A DNA stretch of 64,000 nt from Peptoniphilus_A genitalis. Its GTDB lineage: Bacteria; Bacillota; Clostridia; Tissierellales; Peptoniphilaceae. Both the position numbers and the translations under genes were made by a program. Below the pieces are notes generated by a model. The model saw nothing but the letters and a program-made list of their open reading frames with translations. It did no database searches and had not been told where the DNA came from. This document shows positions 42,222 to 51,458 of this stretch, piece by piece (within the stretch, counting starts at the first letter, position 1; each line of letters begins with the position of its first letter). The stretch lies in assembly GCF_949769225.1 (NCBI RefSeq), contig NZ_CATKPB010000007.1; one strand, given 5' to 3'.

Positions 42222-43082
42222 ATGGAAAAGAAAAAGAAAAATAATTTTTTTAAAGTTATACTAAGGGTGGTTATTTTACTAATCACTATTGCCATCTTCA
42301 CTGGTGGCATCATGCTTGCCCTGTCTCTAATTTTTTATGGGCAGACTTATTTTAATAGCGACTATAAAAATGCCAACCTAGTGATGTTGACGGGGACTAC
42401 GGGACAACTATTGGCGGCTATCTTCTTTGTGAAATTTATTTTGAAAAAGAAAATTGACTACATCTTCTTTAAGAGAGAAGGCCTTGCTAAGAACATTGGC
42501 CTTGGACTCTTCCTTGGGTTTTTGCAAATTTCTATTTATGTCTTGCTAGACATGGGAAGGGGAGTCCTTGGATACGAGAGAATTAACTTAAACAATTTAA
42601 ACTTGATTTTTCTTGCCTACTTCATTGCCTTCTTTATCCAATCCACATCAGAGGAAGTCCTAGTAAGAGGAATCTTAACAAGAGCCCTAGTTGATAAATA
42701 TGGAAGGAAGGTCGCAATTTTACTTCCTTCTATCTTCTTTGGACTTTTGCACCTGGGCAACGAGGGAGTTACAATCTTATCCACCATCAACACAATCTTG
42801 GTGGGAATATTTTTTGCAAAATTATTATTCTACTCAGATAATATTATGTTGACCTCTGGAGTCCACGCAGGCTGGAACTTTTCCATGGCAATGATCTATG
42901 GACTAAATGTTAGCGGCTTTAGTGGTTTTGACAGCCTACTTAATTTTAAAATTTTAAATTACAACTTGTACGACAAAACTTATGGGCCGGAGGGAAGCAT
43001 CCTCGTGACCTTCATTGAAATAATTAGTATTTTTATTATATTTTATTTGGAAAAAAGAAAGAGAGATAAAAATGGAAGATAA
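42222..43082 (+). CDS. CPBP family intramembrane metalloprotease
   Basis: 286 residues from the ATG at 42222; a longer frame overlaps the preceding gene by 59 bases. About eight transmembrane helices. Catalytic motifs: STSEEVLVRGIL (EExxxR), FGLLHLGNEG (FxxxH) and SGVHAGWNF (HxxxN). Family members process prenylated proteins or act in bacteriocin self-immunity; role here unknown. It starts four bases after the amidohydrolase stop and overlaps trpS by 11 bases. Confidence 0.88.
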   Translation: MEKKKKNNFFKVILRVVILLITIAIFTGGIMLALSLIFYGQTYFNSDYKNANLVMLTGTTGQLLAAIFFVKFILKKKIDYIFFKREGLAKNIGLGLFLGFLQISIYVLLDMGRGVLGYERINLNNLNLIFLAYFIAFFIQSTSEEVLVRGILTRALVDKYGRKVAILLPSIFFGLLHLGNEGVTILSTINTILVGIFFAKLLFYSDNIMLTSGVHAGWNFSMAMIYGLNVSGFSGFDSLLNFKILNYNLYDKTYGPEGSILVTFIEIISIFIIFYLEKRKRDKNGR

Positions 43083-44064
43083 AAAAATAGTTTACTCTGG
43101 GATCCAACCTTCAGGTTCCCTCACTATTGGAAATTATATTGGGGCCTTAAAGAACTTTATTGGCCTTCAAGATGAATACAACTGCCTCTACTGTATAGTT
43201 GACATGCATGCCATCACTGTTGCACAAGAGCCAAAGGACCTTAGGAAGAACACACTTGATGTCCTTGCACTTTACCTTGCAGCAGGTCTTGACCCAAAGA
43301 AGTCAATTATTTACATCCAATCTCATGTGCCGGCCCACGCTGAACTTGGTTGGGTCTTAAACACAATGACAGGTCTTGGACAACTTCAAAGGATGACACA
43401 ATTTAAGGACAAGGCAAAGAAGTACACTGACGTGCAAGCAGGACTACTTAACTATCCAGTCCTAATGGCAGCAGACATTTTGCTTTACCAATCTTCCTTT
43501 GTACCTGTTGGCGAAGATCAAAAGCAACACATAGAAATTACAAGAGACTTGGCACAAAGATTTAACTCAAGATATTCTGAAACTTTTACAATTCCAGAAA
43601 TTTTAACTCCAAAAGTTGGTGCAAGAATTATGTCTTTGAAAGACCCATCTTCAAAGATGTCTAAGTCTGACCCAAATAAGGACGGTTACATCCTTCTTCT
43701 TGACTCAGAAGACGACACAAGAAAGAAAATAAAAAGAGCTGTGACAGATTCCTCTGGCGAGTTTAGATATTCTGATGAACAAGCAGGCCTAAAGAACTTG
43801 ATAAACATTCACGCTTCCTTCTCTGGCATGAGCCCAGAAGAAATTGTCAAGAAGTACGAAAACCTTGGCTACGGAGAATTCAAAGAAGACCTTGGCGAAG
43901 TTGTAGTTGAAGGACTAAGACCACTTCGTGAAAGATTTAAAGAGATTAGGGAGGACAAGGCTTATCTTGAATCAGTTTACAAGGAAGGAGCAGAAAAGGC
44001 ATCCTATCTTGCAAACAAAACTCTAAGAAAGGTTTATAAAAAAGTTGGTTTTATCCCTAGATAA
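43072..44064 (+). CDS. trpS: tryptophanyl-tRNA synthetase
   Basis: Charges tRNA-Trp. 330 residues, usual length for the bacterial enzyme. YSGIQPSGSLTIGNYIGAL with the HIGH-equivalent TIGN at the start; MTQFKDKAK; NYPVLMAADILLY; VPVGEDQKQHIE; and KMSKS as SSKMSKSDPNKDGY. No T-box precedes it; it is transcribed with the upstream protease gene. Confidence 0.97.
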   Translation: MEDKKIVYSGIQPSGSLTIGNYIGALKNFIGLQDEYNCLYCIVDMHAITVAQEPKDLRKNTLDVLALYLAAGLDPKKSIIYIQSHVPAHAELGWVLNTMTGLGQLQRMTQFKDKAKKYTDVQAGLLNYPVLMAADILLYQSSFVPVGEDQKQHIEITRDLAQRFNSRYSETFTIPEILTPKVGARIMSLKDPSSKMSKSDPNKDGYILLLDSEDDTRKKIKRAVTDSSGEFRYSDEQAGLKNLINIHASFSGMSPEEIVKKYENLGYGEFKEDLGEVVVEGLRPLRERFKEIREDKAYLESVYKEGAEKASYLANKTLRKVYKKVGFIPR

Positions 44065-44127
44065 TCAACAATTTATTGATTTCGAAGATTTTTTGTGGTA
44101 TCTTTTATATTAAGTTGGAGGTGGATT

Positions 44128-44358
44128 ATGAAGAAAATAATGATTGTAATAGCCATTATCTTAATAGGTGCAGGAGTATTATATAGACATAATTCTAAAG
44201 AAGCTGCATCTATTGGAATAATTCGCGGATCAGACGGACCAACAGCTACTTTTACTACAAAAAATAAAAAGACTGACAAAGACAAAGATGATGGTGTAGA
44301 AATAATTGGCGGAGCCGATGGCCCAACTCAAATCTACGTGAAATCTAATGGAAAATAG
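44128..44358 (+). CDS. small membrane-anchored protein with two DGPT repeats
   Basis: 76 residues from the ATG at 44128, set by GGAGGTGG. One N-terminal transmembrane/signal anchor (MKKIMIVIAIILIGAGVLY), then two copies of a short motif, SIGIIRGSDGPTATF and VEIIGGADGPTQIY, split by a Lys/Asp-rich linker. The motif is the GGADGPT(S)I loop otherwise known from the beta subunit of sodium-translocating decarboxylases (OadB/GcdB). There it is part of a large membrane protein, so this is not that enzyme. The next gene overlaps its end by 11 bases. Confidence 0.8.
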   Translation: MKKIMIVIAIILIGAGVLYRHNSKEAASIGIIRGSDGPTATFTTKNKKTDKDKDDGVEIIGGADGPTQIYVKSNGK

Positions 44359-44914
44359 AAACTTATATCAATCAACGCCCATTGGATTAATTGGTGTAGA
44401 TTCGACGAAAAATCATGCAATTGACGATGATAGAAATGATTTTCAAAAATTAGTTGATTCTGGATATTTTTATTTTGAATATGAAAATATAAAAGCTGAA
44501 ATTAATAAAGAATCTGACAATGCAGCAACAGCTTACGCTATATGTGATGATGAGGATTATTTTATAAAAAAGACACCAATTTATAATCCGAGTATTGCAA
44601 AAACACTTGTAACTTTAATAAATTGGGAGAATTCTAGCTTAGAAATTAAAATAGATACTTATGTAAGCTCAAAAATAATGTTAAAATCTGACTATACAAT
44701 TTTAATTGCTACAAAAGATAAAGAAGTTATTAAAAAACTAGAAATAATTAATTCATCAGATGAAGCTACAGATCATTTTAAGAAAACAGAAAAGGTATTT
44801 GGATTTTCTAATTATGATGAACTTATAATTTCTATTGATGAAAATTTCATTCGTCTAATAGATGGCTATGAAGTAGGTCTAGTGTCTACAGGTTATTTAA
44901 AAATAGAAAAATGA
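44348..44914 (+). CDS. unknown protein coupled to the DGPT-repeat protein
   Basis: 188 residues, no signal peptide or membrane segment, acidic, mixed alpha/beta (TLVTLINWENSSLEIKIDTY). No family recognised. Its ATG lies inside the last codons of the DGPT-repeat gene, so translation is coupled and the two probably work together. The valS T-box follows. Confidence 0.7.
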   Translation: MENRNLYQSTPIGLIGVDSTKNHAIDDDRNDFQKLVDSGYFYFEYENIKAEINKESDNAATAYAICDDEDYFIKKTPIYNPSIAKTLVTLINWENSSLEIKIDTYVSSKIMLKSDYTILIATKDKEVIKKLEIINSSDEATDHFKKTEKVFGFSNYDELIISIDENFIRLIDGYEVGLVSTGYLKIEK

Positions 44915-44919
44915 GCAAT

Positions 44920-45133
44920 AAAAAAGAGGATTGTAAAAATTTATATTTAGAGAGAGACTAGATGGTGAGAAGTCTTTATAAACTTTACAATTGTAGCTTT
45001 TTTGCTTCTTTGGTGAAATTAAGTAGCCAGAGACGACTTATCTCGTTAAAGATTTTAGAGTGTTTATTGAAAAATAAAAATTAAGGTGGTACCGCGTCTT
45101 TCGTCCTTAGGGATGGAGGACGCTTTTTTTATT
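44920..45133 (+). ncRNA. T-box leader of valS
   Basis: Conserved T-box sequence AAGGTGGTACCGCG (45083-45096), which pairs with the uncharged tRNA acceptor end. It overlaps an intrinsic terminator GCGTC..GTCC/GGA..GAGGACGC with T7 (45093-45129). The upstream AGAGA-rich stem I region lies near 44950-45060. Uncharged tRNA-Val should stabilise the antiterminator and allow valS transcription. I could not fix the specifier codon by eye. Confidence 0.93.
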
Positions 45134-45189
45134 TTTTTAATTTTATAAAATTGCAAAAATTCAAAAATTATAAATTATGAGGAGGAAAA

Positions 45190-47841
45190 ATGAAAGAGTT
45201 AAACAAAACTTATGATCCAAAGGATTTTGAAGAGAAAATCTATGACTATTGGATGGAAAATAATTACTTTAGGGCTGAGGTTGATGAAAACAAAAAACCT
45301 TACTCAATTGTAATGCCACCTCCAAACGTAACAGGCAACCTTCACATGGGTCACGCCCTTAACAACACTATCCAAGACGTTCTCATTAGGACAAAGAGGA
45401 TGCAGGGCTACTCAGCACTTTGGCTACCAGGAACTGACCACGCATCAATTTCCACTGAAGCAAAGGTTGTTGAAAAACTTAGAAACCAAGGCATAAACAA
45501 GGAAGACATTGGAAGAGAAAAATTCTTAGAACACGCTTGGGAATGGACTCACGAATACGGTGGCAACATTGTAAACCAACTTAAGAAGCTGGGAATTTCT
45601 TGCGACTGGTCAAGACAAAGCTTCACCCTTGACGATAATCTTTCCCACGCAGTTGAAGAAGTTTTTATAGAACTTTATGAAAAAGGACTTATCTATCGTG
45701 GCAACAGGATTATTAACTGGTGCCCATCTTGTGAGACTTCAATCTCTGATGCAGAAGTTGAACACGAAGAAAGTGATGGCAATATTTGGTACTTCAAGTA
45801 TCCCTTTGCAGATAGGGAAGGTGGAATTGAAATTGCAACAACAAGACCTGAGACTATCCCAGGAGACCTTGCCATTGCAGTAAACCCTGAAGACGAAAGA
45901 TACACTGACCTTATTGGTGAGTATGTAATGATCCCAGTAATGGGCAACAAAAAAATCCCAATTATCGCTGATGATTATGTTGAAATGGACTTTGGTTCTG
46001 GTGCAGTAAAGATCACTCCATCCCACGACCCTAACGACTTTGAAGTTGGAGCTCGTCATGACCTTGGTCAAAATATAATTATGGATGGCAAGGGTTACTT
46101 AAATGAAAATGCTGGTGCCTACGCAGGCTTGGAAAGATACGAAGCTAGAAAGAAAATTATAGAAGACTTCGAAAAGCTTGGCTTCTACATTGGCAAGAAG
46201 CACCACCACAATGCTGTTGGTCATTGCGAAAGATGTCACACAGTTATTGAACCACTAATCTCTAAGCAATGGTTCGTTAAGATGGCGCCACTTGCTAAGC
46301 CAGCTCTTGAAGAATACAGGAAGGGTAACTTAAATATAATTCCTGAAAGATTTGGAAAGATTTACGAAAACTGGCTAGAAAACATTCGTGACTGGAACAT
46401 CTCAAGACAATTGTGGTGGGGTCACAGACTTCCAGTTTGGTATTCGGACTCTGACGATGAAATTGTAATTTCAAGAGAGGACCCATCTAACACTAAGGGA
46501 CATGAAGGCAAGACTTACACACAAGACCAAGACACGCTTGACACTTGGTTCTCATCAGCTCTTTGGCCTTTCTCAACTCTTGGTTGGCCAGAAAAAACTC
46601 CAGAGTATGACTACTTCTATCCAACAAATGTACTTGTAACAGGCTACGACATTATCTTCTTCTGGGTAATCAGAATGGTATTCTCTGCCCTAGAACAAAC
46701 TGGCAAGCTTCCTTTTAAGGATGTATTCCTAAATGGACTTGTAAGAGATGACCAAGGAAGAAAGATGTCCAAGTCTCTTGGCAATGGTATTGATCCACTT
46801 GACATTATAAGAGACTATGGTGCCGATGCTCTTAGATTTACTCTTGTAACAGGCAACACTCCAGGCAACGACATGAGATTTTACATTAAGAGGGTTGAAG
46901 CAAATAGAAACTTTGCCAACAAACTTTGGAATGCAACAAGATTTTTAATGATGAATATGTCTGAAGAAATCGAAGACTCCAACTTTGATGTAAATAAACT
47001 TCACTACCAAGACAAGTGGATAATCTCAAAGCTACAAAAAGTTATAAAATCAATTACAGAAAAAATTGACAAGTACGACATTGGTCTTGCAGCAGATGAC
47101 ATTTACGACTTCATCTGGTCCGACTTCTGCGATTGGTATATTGAAATTGTAAAACCAGTTTTATATTCAGATGATGTGGAAGAAAAAACAAACACAGTAA
47201 AAGTTTTACTTTATGTATTAGAAAATATTTTAAAACTTCTTCATCCATTTATGCCTTACATCACAGAAGAAATTTGGCAAGCTCTACCTAATAGGAAGGA
47301 AGCACTTATTGTTGCTACTTGGCCAGAATACAGGGAAGACCTTGTGTTTGAAAAAGAAGAAAGGGCAACAGAATACATTGAAAATGCTATTCGTGAAATC
47401 AGAAATGCAAGAAGCGAAATGAATATAGAAAATTCAAAGAAGTCCAACACTCTTGTTTACACTAAGGACAATGAAGTTAAGGAAATCTTTGAAGAAATGA
47501 AGGGACTTCTTCTAAATCTTGGCTACTCAAATTCTGTAGAAGTTACAGATGACGAAAGCAAAAAGAATTCAGAAAATATTTCTATAGTTCTCGACAAGGC
47601 AGAAATCCAACTTCCACTAAAGGAACTTGTGGACTTTGAAAAGGAACTAAAGAGACTTCAAAAGGATAAGAAGGAAGCTGAAGGAGAACTAAAGAGAGCC
47701 AAGGGCAAACTTGCTAATGAAGGTTTTGTTTCTAAGGCGCCAGAAAAACTTATTGAAGAAGAAAAAGAAAAAGTTACTAAGTACGAAGAAATCCTAAAGA
47801 CAATTGAAGTTCAAATTGCAAAGGTAGAAAAAAACCTATGA
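45190..47841 (+). CDS. valS: valyl-tRNA synthetase
   Basis: Charges tRNA-Val, with an editing domain that removes mischarged threonine. 883 residues. HIGH motif in PPPNVTGNLHMGHAL, editing domain with ATTRPETIPGD, KMSKS in DDQGRKMSKSLGNGIDP, anticodon-binding domain, and the C-terminal coiled coil KELKRLQKDKKEAEGELKRA. Controlled by the T-box before it; followed by folC with a four-base overlap. Confidence 0.98.
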   Translation: MKELNKTYDPKDFEEKIYDYWMENNYFRAEVDENKKPYSIVMPPPNVTGNLHMGHALNNTIQDVLIRTKRMQGYSALWLPGTDHASISTEAKVVEKLRNQGINKEDIGREKFLEHAWEWTHEYGGNIVNQLKKLGISCDWSRQSFTLDDNLSHAVEEVFIELYEKGLIYRGNRIINWCPSCETSISDAEVEHEESDGNIWYFKYPFADREGGIEIATTRPETIPGDLAIAVNPEDERYTDLIGEYVMIPVMGNKKIPIIADDYVEMDFGSGAVKITPSHDPNDFEVGARHDLGQNIIMDGKGYLNENAGAYAGLERYEARKKIIEDFEKLGFYIGKKHHHNAVGHCERCHTVIEPLISKQWFVKMAPLAKPALEEYRKGNLNIIPERFGKIYENWLENIRDWNISRQLWWGHRLPVWYSDSDDEIVISREDPSNTKGHEGKTYTQDQDTLDTWFSSALWPFSTLGWPEKTPEYDYFYPTNVLVTGYDIIFFWVIRMVFSALEQTGKLPFKDVFLNGLVRDDQGRKMSKSLGNGIDPLDIIRDYGADALRFTLVTGNTPGNDMRFYIKRVEANRNFANKLWNATRFLMMNMSEEIEDSNFDVNKLHYQDKWIISKLQKVIKSITEKIDKYDIGLAADDIYDFIWSDFCDWYIEIVKPVLYSDDVEEKTNTVKVLLYVLENILKLLHPFMPYITEEIWQALPNRKEALIVATWPEYREDLVFEKEERATEYIENAIREIRNARSEMNIENSKKSNTLVYTKDNEVKEIFEEMKGLLLNLGYSNSVEVTDDESKKNSENISIVLDKAEIQLPLKELVDFEKELKRLQKDKKEAEGELKRAKGKLANEGFVSKAPEKLIEEEKEKVTKYEEILKTIEVQIAKVEKNL

Positions 47842-49133
47842 CATACCAAGAAGTTGTAAAAAATATTGAATCCAGGATTGGCAAGTTCAAGTCTAAGGGC
47901 AATGTGAGAATCAAAAAGTTTTTAGAAAAGCTTGGGTCACCCCACAAGAACTTAAAAGTCATTCACGTTGCTGGGACCAACGGCAAAGGATCAACAGTTA
48001 ACTTTATAAAAGATGTCTTAAAGGAAGACTACAAGGTGGGGTCCTTTGTTTCTCCCCACCTCATAACTTACTGCGACAGGATAAAAATTGGCGATGCAGA
48101 AATTTTTCAAGCTGACTTTGCAGAAATTGGTGAATTTATAATTGAAAAGGAAAAAGATATTGTAGAAGAATATGGGGACCTAAACCTCTTTGAGTTTTTG
48201 ACAATTATGGCAATCATCTACTTCGAAAGAGAAGAGGTGGACCTTGCCATCCTTGAAGTTGGCATGGGTGGACGAGCAGACTCCACAAACATCTTCACAA
48301 GTCGTGAAAAATTAATTTCTCTTATCACATCAATATCCATGGACCACATGGAATACCTTGGCGACACCATAGAAGAAATTGCAGATGCCAAGGCTGGCAT
48401 CATCCAAGAAGGTGGACTTGTGGTAACAACCAATAGGGACCCAAAAATTCTTGGGGTTATAGAAAGAGAAGCAAAAGAAAAATCTGCAGAACTTTTCTAC
48501 ACCAAGGACCTTGCAAGCGAGATTTTAAAATCTGATCTAAGGGGAATTGACTTCAAAGTGAAATTAGATGATGTTGAAGAATTTCATCTCACACAAATTG
48601 GCGACTACCAAGTTGAAAATGCTATTGGAGCAATTTACGCCCTCTACCTCTTAAACAAGAGGGGAATTTTAAAAATTTCTCTTGATGACATCAAGGCGAG
48701 AATAAAAAGATCAACTTGGAAGGGAAGGATGGAGATTGTCTCAAGAGACCCACTTATAATTCTTGACGGAGCCCACAACTTTGATGGAATCAAGAGACTA
48801 GTTGAGTCCCTAGACAATTTTAAATTCAAAAAGCTCCACCTCATTATGTCAATCCTTGCAGACAAGGAACACAAGAAGATGCTAGAAGAAATTGCCTCCT
48901 ACACAGATGAAGTTGTCTTTGTAAATCTTGACTACAAGAGGGGAACAAGCCCAGAGGAACTTAGTCGCGAGGCAAGTGAGTACGGACTTAAGGGTCAAGT
49001 CATGACAATTGATGAAGCCCTAGCTTATTACAAAAAGTCTTACCAAGATGGTGACTTGATTTTAATCACAGGCTCTCTTTACTTTGTAAGTGAAGCAAGA
49101 TCAAAGATTTTAAACTACGATTACAGCATTTAA
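47838..49133 (+). CDS. folC: folylpolyglutamate synthase / dihydrofolate synthase family
   Basis: Adds glutamate to folates. 431 residues, Mur-ligase fold: P-loop HVAGTNGKGSTVNFIKD near 42, SPHLITYCDRIKI, LEVGMGGRADSTN, SMDHMEYLGDTIEEIADAKA, WKGRMEIVSRDPLIILDGAH. The valS-folC order with overlapping ends is common in Firmicutes, so folC comes under the valS T-box here. One polypeptide usually serves both synthase activities; which apply cannot be seen. Confidence 0.95.
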   Translation: MTYQEVVKNIESRIGKFKSKGNVRIKKFLEKLGSPHKNLKVIHVAGTNGKGSTVNFIKDVLKEDYKVGSFVSPHLITYCDRIKIGDAEIFQADFAEIGEFIIEKEKDIVEEYGDLNLFEFLTIMAIIYFEREEVDLAILEVGMGGRADSTNIFTSREKLISLITSISMDHMEYLGDTIEEIADAKAGIIQEGGLVVTTNRDPKILGVIEREAKEKSAELFYTKDLASEILKSDLRGIDFKVKLDDVEEFHLTQIGDYQVENAIGAIYALYLLNKRGILKISLDDIKARIKRSTWKGRMEIVSRDPLIILDGAHNFDGIKRLVESLDNFKFKKLHLIMSILADKEHKKMLEEIASYTDEVVFVNLDYKRGTSPEELSREASEYGLKGQVMTIDEALAYYKKSYQDGDLILITGSLYFVSEARSKILNYDYSI

Positions 49134-49157
49134 TAAAATAAAAAATTGTAAAAAAAT

Positions 49158-49190
49158 AAGACCATGGATTTTTGTTTCCATGGTCTTTTA
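49158..49190. terminator. bidirectional terminator between folC and the stalk-domain gene
   Basis: AAGACCATGG/CCATGGTCTT perfect arms, loop of about 10, with A and T runs on both sides. Confidence 0.85.
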
Positions 49191-49202
49191 ATTTAAGTTA
49201 AA

Positions 49203-50318
49203 TTATTTTGCTTCTTTAGCAGTTTCTTTAACTTCTTCTTTAGCTTCTTTGACGTCTTTCTTCATTTCTTTTTTAGCATCTTTAACGTCTTTTTCCATTT
49301 CTTTTTTAGCTTCTTTAGCTTCTTTCTTTTCTTCTACTTTAACGTCAGCCTTGAAACCAAGTTGTTCTTTAGCTTCAACAAGTGCCTTAAGTTCATTTGT
49401 GAATTGTTCAGCAGTAGCTTTTTCATCAGCTAGTAGAGATTTTGCAGCTGCAACAGCATTTTCAAAGTTAGTTTTTACTTTGTCGTCAGCTTTCTTGTAA
49501 GCTTCAGATTCACGAACTTCTTTTTCGTTAACAAGTTCTTTTTTAACAGCTTCTTTAAGTTCTTCTAACTTAGGAGCAACTTTTTCTTCTTTAACTTCTT
49601 TTTCAGACATTAATAGAACAGTGTTAGTAGCCTTGTCAAAGTCAACGCCGAATCCAAGAGCTTCGCCAAGATCTCTTAACTTGTAGTAATTGCTGTCATC
49701 AACCTTGTAAGCAGTAGCTGTAAGAGCCTTGTCGCCAACCATTACCTTGTCGTTAGTAAGCATACCCTTAGACATAGCCTTTACTTCTTTTTGGTCAGTT
49801 TCAGCAACCTTGTAGTCAGCACCCTTAGTTAAAGTTACAAGAGCATCCTTGTATTCAACACCAAATTTAGCCTTAGAGTCTTTAAGAACTGCAGCTAAGT
49901 CTCTAAGTTTGAAGTAGTTGTAACCATCAATGTTGTATCCGTAGATAACAACGTCTTTTCCGTCAAGTTTAACCTTTTGAGTAGTAGCCTTAACGTCAAC
50001 AGTTTTAACTTCTTTTACTTCTTTTTTAACTTCTTCTTTAACTTCTTTAACGTCTTTCTTAACTTCTTCTTTAACTACTTTAGCATCTTTTTTAGCTTCA
50101 GTCATTTTTTCTTCAGCTTTTTCTTTAGCTTCAGTCATTTTTTCTTTAGCATCTTTAGCTACTTCTTTTCCAGCTTCCTTAGCGTCTTTAGCTAATTGTT
50201 CAACCTTAGATGGTTCTTTAGCTTCTTTCATAGCATTTTCAGCTGCAGCGAAAACTGGGCTAGCAGTAGATAGTAGCATTACTCCAGCTAGAGATAGTGA
50301 TGTTAATTTCTTGTTCAT
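49203..50318 (-). CDS. secreted stalk-domain protein with Lys/Glu-rich repeats
   Basis: 371 residues from the ATG at 50318 (AGGAGG upstream). Signal peptide MNKKLTSLSLAGVMLLSTAS-PVFAA. About 35-100 is a low-complexity Lys/Glu/Ala helix (KEAGKEVAKDAKEKMTEAKE, KEEVKKDVKEVKEE). Then come two copper-amine-oxidase-N-like stalk repeats: VKLDGKDVVIYGYNIDGYNY..KLRDLAAVL and VMVGDKALTATAYKVDDSNYY..KLRDLGEALGFGVDFD. A helical segment and a second Lys/Glu-rich tail end the protein. Exported; probably a wall- or surface-associated spacer. No sortase signal seen. Confidence 0.82.
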   Translation of the reverse strand: MNKKLTSLSLAGVMLLSTASPVFAAAENAMKEAKEPSKVEQLAKDAKEAGKEVAKDAKEKMTEAKEKAEEKMTEAKKDAKVVKEEVKKDVKEVKEEVKKEVKEVKTVDVKATTQKVKLDGKDVVIYGYNIDGYNYFKLRDLAAVLKDSKAKFGVEYKDALVTLTKGADYKVAETDQKEVKAMSKGMLTNDKVMVGDKALTATAYKVDDSNYYKLRDLGEALGFGVDFDKATNTVLLMSEKEVKEEKVAPKLEELKEAVKKELVNEKEVRESEAYKKADDKVKTNFENAVAAAKSLLADEKATAEQFTNELKALVEAKEQLGFKADVKVEEKKEAKEAKKEMEKDVKDAKKEMKKDVKEAKEEVKETAKEAK

Positions 50319-50351
50319 TATAATTTTCCTCCTAAAATATAAGTTAACCTT

Positions 50352-50379
50352 ATTATACATAAATTAATTGATAAATCAA
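50352..50379 (-). promoter_or_regulatory. promoter of the Lys/Glu-rich stalk protein gene
   Basis: Minus-strand TTGATT (50379-50374), 16-base spacer, TATAAT (50357-50352). Confidence 0.65.
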
Positions 50380-50432
50380 TTAAAGTGAGTAAAATAGAGA
50401 ATCATTTTAAAAATTTTAATAATTCTGTAACA

Positions 50433-51326
50433 TTAATTCTTGCTATAAGCGTAAACGAAACCACCACTTGCATCTACAGTGACTTCGCCAGACTTAGTGT
50501 AGAAGACATAAGTGCCAGCATCAGGGAGGTAATCCCTTTGGTCTTTACTAAGCTCCTTATCTTTTAAAAATCTCTTCTTGTTTCCCACAAGATTCATAAA
50601 TTCACGAGCAACTTTTCTTGACTCACCTTCACTCAAGTGCTTTTCCAAGAAGGGATACTTTTCGTTAGGGAAGTAGTCAAACTTATAAAACTTTAAATTA
50701 TTATTCTTATCAAAGATAAATCTCATGGATAAATTTTTCTTTTCATAATCCTTTAAAAATAATTCATAGACCTTGCCGTCTTGAACTTCTTCAACCCTCA
50801 TGACACCATCCCTTAAGTAGTCGCCCAGGTCAGTGACCCTTCTTATCTTATTAATAAGAGCAAGATCCTTGCCATCCATAAGAGGGTCAGGCTCTCGAGT
50901 GGCATCTCTCTCATAGCCATTATTGATGCTGCAGTAAAATTCTTTTTCATTCCACTCAAGCTTGGCATCCATTGCATTGGCAAGAGCCCTAGCAGGTACA
51001 TAAGCAGTGTCATTTAAGATAAAAGTTGGCGAGTCAATTGTAAAGACCATGTCATCAATCCTGTACTCCTTAGAGTCAATGTAGAAAACAATCTTCTTTC
51101 CCTTGTTAATAATTTCCACCTGTCTTGTGTCGCCCTTCCAAACAACATCGGCACCTAAATTTTCAGAAACAAGCCTAAGAGGAATGTGAATCCTGTCATT
51201 TTTCACGACAAAGTCCTTCTCGAAGACGATGTTATTGATGACAAGAGTCATCTTTTTCCTTTCACTAGCGTAGACACTGGTGAAGAGTAAAAGAAAAGAT
51301 AATAAAAATAAAAACTTCTTCTTCAT
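50433..51326 (-). CDS. secreted copper amine oxidase N-terminal (stalk) domain protein
   Basis: 297 residues. Signal peptide MKKKFLFLLSFLLLFTSVYA-S. Two stalk repeats follow: RIHIPLRLVSENLGADVVW..VEIINKGKKIVFYIDSKEY and FTIDSPTFILNDTAYVPARAL..AMDAKLEWNEKEF. After about 140 is a PepSY/YcdB-like region ending TYVFYTKSGEVTVDASGGFV. Despite the domain name, no oxidase is present. Exported; role likely in envelope structure. AAAGGAG before the ATG. Confidence 0.85.
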   Translation of the reverse strand: MKKKFLFLLSFLLLFTSVYASERKKMTLVINNIVFEKDFVVKNDRIHIPLRLVSENLGADVVWKGDTRQVEIINKGKKIVFYIDSKEYRIDDMVFTIDSPTFILNDTAYVPARALANAMDAKLEWNEKEFYCSINNGYERDATREPDPLMDGKDLALINKIRRVTDLGDYLRDGVMRVEEVQDGKVYELFLKDYEKKNLSMRFIFDKNNNLKFYKFDYFPNEKYPFLEKHLSEGESRKVAREFMNLVGNKKRFLKDKELSKDQRDYLPDAGTYVFYTKSGEVTVDASGGFVYAYSKN

Positions 51327-51402
51327 GCAATCACTCCTTTAGTTAATTATAACACTAATAAAAAATTAAAAACTTACAAAAAGCTTAAGAATAAGAGAAA
51401 AG

Positions 51403-51444
51403 AAAAAAGTCCCCCTAAGAGAACTTTTAAGAATTAATTATGAA
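51403..51444. repeat. 42-bp direct repeat, left copy (terminator plus KFIINS end)
   Basis: 41 of 42 bases equal 55134-55175. On the minus strand it reads through the last codons and stop of the zinc-ribbon protein (KFIINS, stop) into a terminator hairpin (AAGTTC../GGGGGACTT with T-run). Here it lies just after lysR, whose own stop is at 51459, so it acts as the lysR terminator. Confidence 0.85.
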
Positions 51445-51458
51445 TTTTTATTTCGCAA

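Noticed and set aside
44065..44100. Possible terminator after trpS
   Set aside because: Only a short ATCAA/TTGAT arm pair not directly followed by a T-run; too weak to list.
49977..50195. 72-codon plus-strand frame rich in Phe and Ser
   Set aside because: Antisense shadow of the Lys/Glu-rich repeats of the stalk-domain protein.
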